Part shown: piece after piece, positions 56,977-64,000 of the stretch | Numbering within the stretch: position 1 is the stretch's first letter | Layout: each line of letters starts with the position of its first letter | Assembly (NCBI GenBank): GCA_905182995.1 | Contig: CAJJDP010000068.1 | Coordinates: forward strand, 275,722-339,721 | Direction: 5' to 3' | Source: Paramecium octaurelia | Lineage: Eukaryota > Ciliophora > Oligohymenophorea > Peniculida > Parameciidae | Length of the DNA stretch: 64,000 bases | Made by a program: the position numbers and the translations under genes | Notes under the pieces: model-generated | What the model was told of the DNA's origin: nothing | Seen by the model: the letters and a program-made list of their open reading frames with translations, nothing else | The model's database searches: none

Positions 56977-59185
56977 ATGTATTAACAGAACAAAAAATCA
57001 AGTCAGAGAAATTATCAGATGAGTCGAGCTAATTCAAAATTTCCTTAGAATGAGAAATCAACTTCTCCTTCTATGCAATCGAGACAACAAATAACTCCAA
57101 AGAGAAAACAATAATTTTCCTAACCAAAATTTGATACTACAAATAATTATCTTCAATAGCCTGTTACTAGGGAACACATGCTAAAATTCTTAGAATAAAT
57201 CGCATTTGCAGTAGAAAATGTTTAATGCATTTTGTCTCAACCAGAAAGTGTCCAAAATAAATTGCCAGAAAATATAGCTTAATAAAAAAACAAATTCAAA
57301 ATTACCTAAGAATAATAAACAGATCATTCTTTTATTTAGTAACAAAAACAAAATAAATTTCAATTTGCAAATAAAAAAACCTAAACGCCTAATAGAACTT
57401 AATCATACTACTAAGATAGTGAATTAAAAAAATTTAAGGTAACTAAATTAAAAACTGAATTTTCAGAGGAAAGTGATACCACAGAAAAACAATCATTTAA
57501 ATTACCCAATATATAACAATAATCTTCTACAGTAAAATAAAAGATCAGTAAAATATTACCAGATGGGACGAAAAACAGAATTTAATCATAAGTTATTTAG
57601 TACTAGAATTTTAAAAATCAAAAAGACAACCACAAAATATAGTCTTAACATACCAAGGGATACCATCAAGAATCCTATTCAGATATATCTAATAAGCCTA
57701 ATGAATCTTCAAAGTAAATCCGAATCAAGACAGAGTAATCTGAAAGCCAACAGAGTGTCATCACACCGAAACATTCAAAAATAAATCAAGATGGTGAAAC
57801 TCAGAAAAAATAAAATAACATTCTAAAGAAAGATTAGTCTTAGCTACACTAAACAAAAAAAGTGCAGGATGATCCTTAAAATATCTAATAGGAACAATAA
57901 AATTAATCTATTCGAAGCAAAACATCAAATGAACCAGTCAATTAAGATACAAAGTAGGATTATATTTTTGATCCTCAAACATCACAAGATTATAATAAGA
58001 ATAGTTAACCAGTTTCAATTGAGAAAGGAGATTCTTAAAATATAGAAATCAAACAGAAAACCAAGAAAAGACCTATACATATAAAGCAAACAAATTAAGG
58101 AAATAATGATGGGGTTTAAATTGATAAATAGGAATTGTCTATTAATTCCAAATAAAATGACAATTCCTTATCAAAATCAGATAAATTAAATGAAACTTCA
58201 AAGGTTTAGGAATAAATTCCTTCTAATTAATAAAGATCTTCATAAAATAATGAAGAATAAATCCAGAATAATAAAGATGATGAAAATATGGGTTAGAACA
58301 AATTATAAGATGATTAAGCATCAATGGATTAAAATAAAATATAAGATGGTTAAATATCTGAATAGCAGAATTCGAAAGTAATTTCTAACATACAATCTCA
58401 AAACCAAAATAAAACTCTTGAAAATAAAGAATTTTATTTTGAACCTGAAGAAGAAACAAAAGTAATTTCAAAGCTTTAACCTAAAACTAATTTATAAGAT
58501 TAATAACAATTGATGAATAAAACTAGTTCTACTGTGAAAAGTATTTTAGTACAGAAAAAAGAAGATATTGTAGAATAAGGAATAAAGGATTAAAAACATC
58601 TAAATTAAAATGATACACAATAGTTACCATAAATTGAAAACACTTAGAACCAATTACGGGAAAAGAGCTCTATTAATGAAGCCCACGATTAAGATTAAAA
58701 ATCTGATGAAGGGACTAAATAAATTACAATGAGAAATGATTTAGTAAAAAGCCTCTCTTTAGAGAATTAACAAGGAGATATTGGTGACAAACCAAAAAGT
58801 CTACAACAGAGTCAAATCCGTGCTAATAATAATGAGTAAATAATATGCATATATTTTAAGCTTAAATAAATAATAAGGACTTACTGATTAAATCAAAGAA
58901 AATGAAAATAAAAAAGTAAGTCATATAAATTAAACTAATGGGAACCAAAATATAGAGGAAAATCAGTAAGTAGACTTAAAGCGATCAGAAAATAATTTTA
59001 ATGAGGACTAATAAAAAGGAATTGTGCATGGCTAAAATAACACTATAAATATACCCTAGGATCAGTTAAAACAAATTAAACCATCTGAAAATAAGGAGGT
59101 TTAAGTTCAGGAAGAGAATTAATAACAGAAAATTAACCACCCTAAAGAAACACAAGATATGGATTCCAATGTAAAAATAATATGA
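56977..59185 (+). CDS. Low-complexity Q/N/K/S-rich protein
   Basis: 727 residues: ATG 56977 (a second in-frame Met at 57019), one intron 58836-58860, TGA 59183-59185. Apart from a short region near residues 62-85 (REHMLKFLEQIAFAVENVQ) that may be a helix, the chain is polar and repeat-like, with Gln, Asn, Lys, Ser, Glu and Asp making up most of it and scattered SQ and QN pairs. No membrane segment or domain is visible. Very many of the Gln codons are TAA/TAG, so it is unreadable in the standard code. It is probably an intrinsically disordered scaffold or cytoskeletal protein; I can give no function. Confidence 0.7.
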
Positions 59186-59476
59186 AATTAACTTTGTCAT
59201 TTAAATTATTCTATATTTATTAGTTTGACTTTTATTAAATTTTAACAATTACTTTAGGCAGGATTACAATCGAAGTTTTCTATTGTAAATTTATACCAAT
59301 TTGATTGGTACTGTGACTATGTTTAAATCATATTGAAATATTATTTTATTTGAAATGTCACACTTGTCAATTTTGAAATTTCCATTAAATTGCCAAAAAA
59401 ATAAAAAGTATTCATGGAATTATTCATTTATCAATACAGAAAATATATGAAATGTTATTGAATGTTATTATAGAAA

Positions 59477-60094
59477 TCATTCTGTTTAATAGGTTGTTGA
59501 AGAATTGAAGATGAACTTTTGAGATTGGATTGTTTTCAGAGGAGATTAAGCATCGCCTTTTATTTTTTATGGTAATGATTAAAATTTCAATCTATCCATA
59601 AATATTTAAACAGTATGTTCACTTTTAATAGATCTCTGACTAATAATTTATTTAGGGCTTTCAATCTAATTCTGTATTTTTTCAATTAATAATTCTCTTC
59701 GAGATTATCCTCCTTTGGCATTCAAAATAATATCAGCAATATTTAGTTTCGTTTTTAGAATGGTATCATGAAGTTTTAGGTCATTTTTTTACCATTTCAA
59801 TCCTAAATAAAGAATGTTATAATTACGATTAGGTTTTAAGAACTTTGACATGCCTCTCTATGTCAAGTAACCTGATTCTATGATCTACTTTTTTTTGAGA
59901 TATTCCCTTTCTTCAGTCTAGATATACTTCTTCATATCACATCTTTTAAAGGTAAGAAGAGGAACATGGACAAATTAAGCAATAGACCTTCCAGTAACAG
60001 GCGTATTTGTTGATGGTGGAGTTGCAAACATATTTGATGTGCTAGCTGATTTAACATGAAATTTAAATGATTTTTTCTTAGACCCTATGTCCAT
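59477..60094 (-). CDS. Unknown basic protein of 205 residues
   Basis: Intronless frame from ATG 60094 to TGA 59477-59479. The sequence is basic and mostly polar. It contains a Ser/Thr/Pro patch (FATPPSTNTPVTGR), a Lys-rich helix (EREYLKKKQIIESGYL), a more ordered centre (YNILYLGLKWQKNDLKLHDT) and a Q/S-rich tail. No domain is recognised. It is divergent from the next gene with only about 90 bases between the two starts, so both are probably served by one short bidirectional promoter region. The stretch 59186-59476 holds no gene. Confidence 0.6.
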
Positions 60095-60184
60095 CTTATT
60101 GAAATAATTATTATATTATAATTAGATTCTTCTAATGAAATCTAATAAATTTAGTTAGAGTCGTTTTAAAGAGGAAAAATAGAG

Positions 60185-61027
60185 ATGTAAAATGCTATAT
60201 TCATCACTCTAGCTCGAAGTTTAAATGCATCACACTATTTTGTTTTCTCCGAAGTTCCAAGACATAGAGTTTCTCAAGCCTCAATTTTAAAAACAGAAGG
60301 CAAGGAAATTAAAAGACGATTACTTTTTTATCATAAAACAGTGCTTATTGATAATTTGGTTAGATACACTAATAAGCAGCAAAAAAAAAATAAAAACTTC
60401 AAGGAAAAATTATATGAGATGGATTATTCTCGACAAAGAAGATTGAGCTGCTCTTGTAATGAGTGTGGCAAAAGGTCAGCAAAGATGAACAAATTCCATA
60501 ATGTTTGTGAGAATTATGAACAACCTTCCAAAGAATTCTGGTCAAGTTTAATTATATAATAGCAATAATAATCGTAACTTACTATTTCAACAAAATCCTT
60601 AAAATCCACTGCGACCCTTCTCTCAATCCCTGATATTAGTCCCAAAAAGCAACAATCAAAAATATAGAGTCCAATGTTTAAGAAATATAAACGAAATCAA
60701 AAATTAATCTCTCCTACTCCAGTTAATTTGAAACCATATCTTTATGAATCCCCTTAGATAAGGATTACAAATCTCTAAACTGAATAAACATAATTAATAC
60801 TTAAGCCAATATCTTTAAGATCCTCGGCACCAAACCTAGAAATCTTTGAATATTCATCTAAAAATAGTAGTCCAAGAAGAGGCAAATCTATTTAAAATAA
60901 TAAATTAGAGTAATAAATGTAGACTGCAAGAAATTTAAATAAAAGGATGCTTCAAATTTGCTACTTGAAACCATTCTCTGGTATCTCAAATCGAAATACA
61001 ATTTTGAATACATAAAGAAAATATTGA
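60185..61027 (+). CDS. Unknown protein with a small cysteine cluster
   Basis: Intronless frame, 280 residues, ATG 60185 to TGA 61025-61027. Around residue 95 it has LSCSCNECGKRSAKMNKFHNV and a further Cys, giving C-x-C-x2-C plus His and Cys at short distance, a possible single metal site. Before it lies a basic helix-like region (VRYTNKQQKKNKNFKEKLYE); after it a Q-run and a Ser/Pro-rich tail (LISPTPVNLKPYLYESP, SSKNSSPRRGKS). It does not match a zinc-finger family that I know. Cytosolic or nuclear; function unknown. Confidence 0.6.
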
Positions 61028-61170
61028 AATTAATATAGTTTGATTATAATGTATTTATTGTAAAATTTGAATTTTAATTCTAATTTAGTATTCTGCACCA
61101 TCCATTTTATAATCTTTATGATTTACTATTTCTTCAATTATAAAGTCTATTTGTAACTATAATAAATAAT

Positions 61171-61250
61171 GATAAATTATAAAATGTATATTAATATAAA
61201 AAAATTATATGATAAATTATAAAATACATATTAATATAAAAAAAATTATA
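61171..61250 (+). repeat. Tandem duplicate of a 40-base AT-rich unit
   Basis: Two adjacent 40-base units starting GATAAATTATAAAAT at 61171 and 61211 differ at only a few positions. They lie in the intergenic region 61028-61310, which holds no gene. Confidence 0.75.
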
Positions 61251-61310
61251 TCATTCTAAAATCACATACTGAAAATTTTTAAATTAATTAATACAGAAAT
61301 TTTGTACAAC

Positions 61311-64000
61311 ATGAGGTAAAATCAAAAAAGTCAAGAAACACAAACAAAAAACTATAAAGCAAAAGTCTAAAATTACTTAAATCAATTAAAAAAAGACTCA
61401 AGAATGAAAGATATGACTAACGAAAAGATCCTTACTCAAATATTCTTGGATGCTTTGAGTTTAAGTAATGATCAATAATATAATTCCACAATCTTTGATG
61501 CCATCAAAGAATCTGTTTGGAGTTATCAAATTAAAAGTAATTGTATCCTGTAAAATAGTTTAAATCCTTAATAAGATCATAAATAAAAATGACAAAATAT
61601 TATCAATGGTGTCGTCTATGTTGCTAATATTGGATGGATATTTTAATTTCAACAGTAAGAAGATCAACTTGGTCTATGTAAAAGTTCCATTCGTCATGAA
61701 ATATCAAAGTTTTTTCTTACTTCAATCCAATGATAATTTCAATCTTCTATTTGAAGTTGGTTTACATAAAAAGTACAACGATACTAAACAATAAGTAATC
61801 TATAATATAAATTAGTAGATTTGTTTATTTGATATAGTCTAAAAAATAACTTTTATAGACATATTCTTTTATCAAAAAGGTTAGGAAATTACAGATGCAA
61901 TCCAAGAATATTAAATAAATATTTAAAAAGATTTCTATAGAACTGAATTAGACTAAGTAGAATGTGTAAGTATTCCATTGACAGGAATCAATGCTAAATA
62001 GTAGAGCTACTTATTTTAAGCCTAAAACAAAAGTTGGGCTGAATCATCCTATTTATAATAAAGTTAAAATTTAATTTAATGGATTCCTTTGAAATTTAAA
62101 TAGCTTAAGGAGAAGAAGGAGGATCTTTTATTAAAAAATGGGCATCTCATAAATAGATCTTTTTATGAAAAGTTATCAAATCTATTTCATTATGAAAATA
62201 TTGGAAATTAAAATAAATATAAGTTAATCTAATTTGTGGATTTTGAATCTGTTGGTCAAATATTAGATTTACTTTAAAAATCTCAATTATTCAAAATTAA
62301 ATTATCAAATTAAGAGAGATAAATTGTAATTACAAAGAATAATGCTTTAGTTATTGGTAGAAGTGGAACTGGAAAAACTACAAGCACTGTTTTAAGAATA
62401 TTTGCAACAGAAATGTTGGTGAAAGTAAGAAGCAAATTTCTTGGTTAAAAAAAAATATAAGTTTTATAAGATTATTAAGGAAAGGAAGTGGAAATTCATT
62501 AATTGTTTTCAACAGCAAATAGGTTTTTAGTTTAGGAAGTAGAAAAATATTACAATAAATTAGAAAGATAGGCTTAAGATGCCATAAATACCCATAGAAC
62601 TTAAAGCACTTTTAAATTAGATGAATCTTTGTAATTAAATATTTTTAATAATTTAGTGTCTCAATTAATGAAAGTGTCATCTCAGACTACGAAACTGATA
62701 TATTAGATTTTGTTTTACAAGAGGAATAAATTTAACAATCCTAGATAGGATAAAATTTTTAATCACAATCAAAGGAAAAATCATTGTCATCAATAAAGTT
62801 TCCTGGTTTTTTATCATCAGAATAGCTTTTAATTCTTTTAGATAAGAAATCTAATAATCCATTTTTCTCTATTGAAAAAATCAATAAATTCAGATAAAAG
62901 CATAGTAAGAAAATAGGATTCTAAGATTTTAATGGAATAAATCTAGATGAATGGTTCCCTTAAGCTAATAATATTCAATATTAATATTAATATTAATCTT
63001 AATCTTAATATTAATCTTCAAGTGATACACAATTGAAATAAGATATCATTGTACCCGAAGTTGATTTTATGGTGTTTTATTTATAGTTTTGGCCTTAAGT
63101 CTGTGGAAGAGGAGGAAATAATTTTGATAACACTGCACTCCCATCATTAATATGGACATAGATATACTCATATATTAAAGGTTCTTAATATTCATATGCA
63201 TATCCTAATAGATGCCTTCCATTTCAAGTGTATAAAGAACGAGTTAGCAATTATTTGAGTGAAGCACAAATGGTAGAAATTTATGATTGCTTCTTAAAAT
63301 ATGAGATTTGGAAAGAAAAAGAATAATATATCGATCAATTAGACCTAATTAATTCATTATTAGTTAATATTGAATAAAATTAATTAATTAGATTTCCTAT
63401 TCACTATTCTTACATAGATGAAGTATAAGATTTACCATAGGCAATGATTGAGCTATTTTGTAAAATAACAGAATAAGGGGTAATATTTTGTGGCGATTCA
63501 GCTTAATGCATTTTGAAGGGAGTGGGATTTAGATTTTCTGATTTATAAACAATTTTTAAAACTTCTAAAAAGATAGGGGCTAACCAACTAGAAAAATTTT
63601 AAGTTTACTAATTAACTAAAAATTTCAGATCACATAATAATATTCTTCAATTGGCCAATTGTATAATTATAATACTTGAACTTTTATTTCCTAATAGTTT
63701 GGATCACTTATAAAAAGAAATTTCAAATCTCAAAGGTCCAAAACCGCTTATTATTTCATAAGCAGATCCTTCTTTGATTTTATTTCATTTAAATTAATAA
63801 TGCGATGCTGAAGAGCAATGTGAAATTGAGTTTGGCTATAATTAAGTTATAATAGTAAAAAATGAAGAAGCTAAACAAACCCTACCATAATAGTTTAAAA
63901 CAGCAAGAGTACTAACTACTTACCAAACGAAAGGATTAGAATTTGATGATGTTATTCTATATAATTGTTTTAGTTCTGATCCTATTCCAGAATAGCAATG
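61311..64000 (+). CDS. SF1 (UvrD/Rep-type) helicase, TRANK1-like, N-terminal part
   Basis: Starts at ATG 61311 and runs off the window end, about 880 residues seen. Introns 61537-61558 and 62631-62656. The first 330 residues are of unknown fold. Then come helicase motifs: Walker A VIGRSGTGKTTS (about 62350), motif II SYIDEVQDLPQAM (about 63405), motif III VIFCGDSAQC (about 63485), LTKNFRSHNN (about 63620), and TTYQTKGLEFDDVILYNCF (about 63920), the last being typical of the TRANK1/lupus-brain-antigen group of UvrD-like proteins. A Q-Y/Q-S run at about residue 530 is encoded by a hexanucleotide repeat. The remaining helicase motifs and any ankyrin or TPR part lie beyond the window. Nucleic-acid unwinding is expected from the motifs but not proven for this group. 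Confidence 0.8.
62967..63018 (+). repeat. In-frame hexanucleotide repeat (AATATT/AATCTT)
   Basis: About eight imperfect units inside the helicase gene encode alternating Gln with Tyr or Ser. Length changes would keep the frame. Confidence 0.75.

Overview
The window reads as macronuclear DNA of a ciliate, most likely a Paramecium. Long frames stay open only if TAA and TAG are read as glutamine and TGA is the only stop. The coding frames are broken by about 55 very short introns (21-35 bases, mostly GTA...TAG). A tRNA whose anticodon, UUA, reads UAA sits at 55946-56016. Base composition is very AT-rich, genes are packed on both strands, and convergent genes can lie about 30 bases apart. All calls were made by eye from translated sequence; no database search was run.

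Layout. 1-2989: tail of a SPRY-domain protein, a PH-like-domain protein and a SAXO-type microtubule protein. 3684-16591: one giant fibrocystin-L-like (PKHD1L1) surface protein, interrupted by an 879-base run of N whose two flanks are near-identical copies of the same 521 bases. 16676-21956 (minus): IFT172. 22156-22668 (minus): small unknown gene. 23.1-26.3 kb: an EGF/seven-helix receptor-like gene with a damaged 5' half. 26315-26969: a short coiled-coil gene that seems to carry a frameshift. 26995-30169 (minus): Na+/H+ exchanger with a CNBD-like tail. 30217-32409 (minus): SEL1L/Hrd3-like ERAD protein. 32701-35253 (minus): synaptojanin-like SAC phosphatase with a degenerate 5-phosphatase domain. 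35433-36432 (minus): CDK-like kinase. 36535-38086: tandem CNBD protein. 39103-43845: ABCC transporter. 43877-49225 (minus): Tmc-like multispan PAS protein. 49602-50830: YTH m6A reader with a Q/N/Y-rich tail. 51025-52515 (minus): outer-arm-dynein docking coiled coil. 52570/52631-53299: TMEM135-like protein. 53417-55273 (minus): NDR kinase. 55946-56016 (minus): tRNA-Gln(UUA). 56180-61027: four ciliate-type unknown genes. 61311 to the end: TRANK1-like SF1 helicase, cut by the window edge.

Several products are ciliary or membrane-signalling proteins (IFT172, docking complex, SAXO, exchanger, cyclic-nucleotide-domain proteins, Tmc-like, ABCC), as expected for a swimming ciliate. I see no operons or functional clusters; neighbours appear independent. 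For many genes the exon lengths add up to an exact multiple of three, an internal check on the intron calls. The most interesting points are the reassigned-stop tRNA, the synaptojanin-like protein with a seemingly dead second domain, the exchanger lacking the transport-site aspartate, the prion-like YTH protein, and the fibrocystin locus whose apparent internal duplication is probably an assembly artefact.
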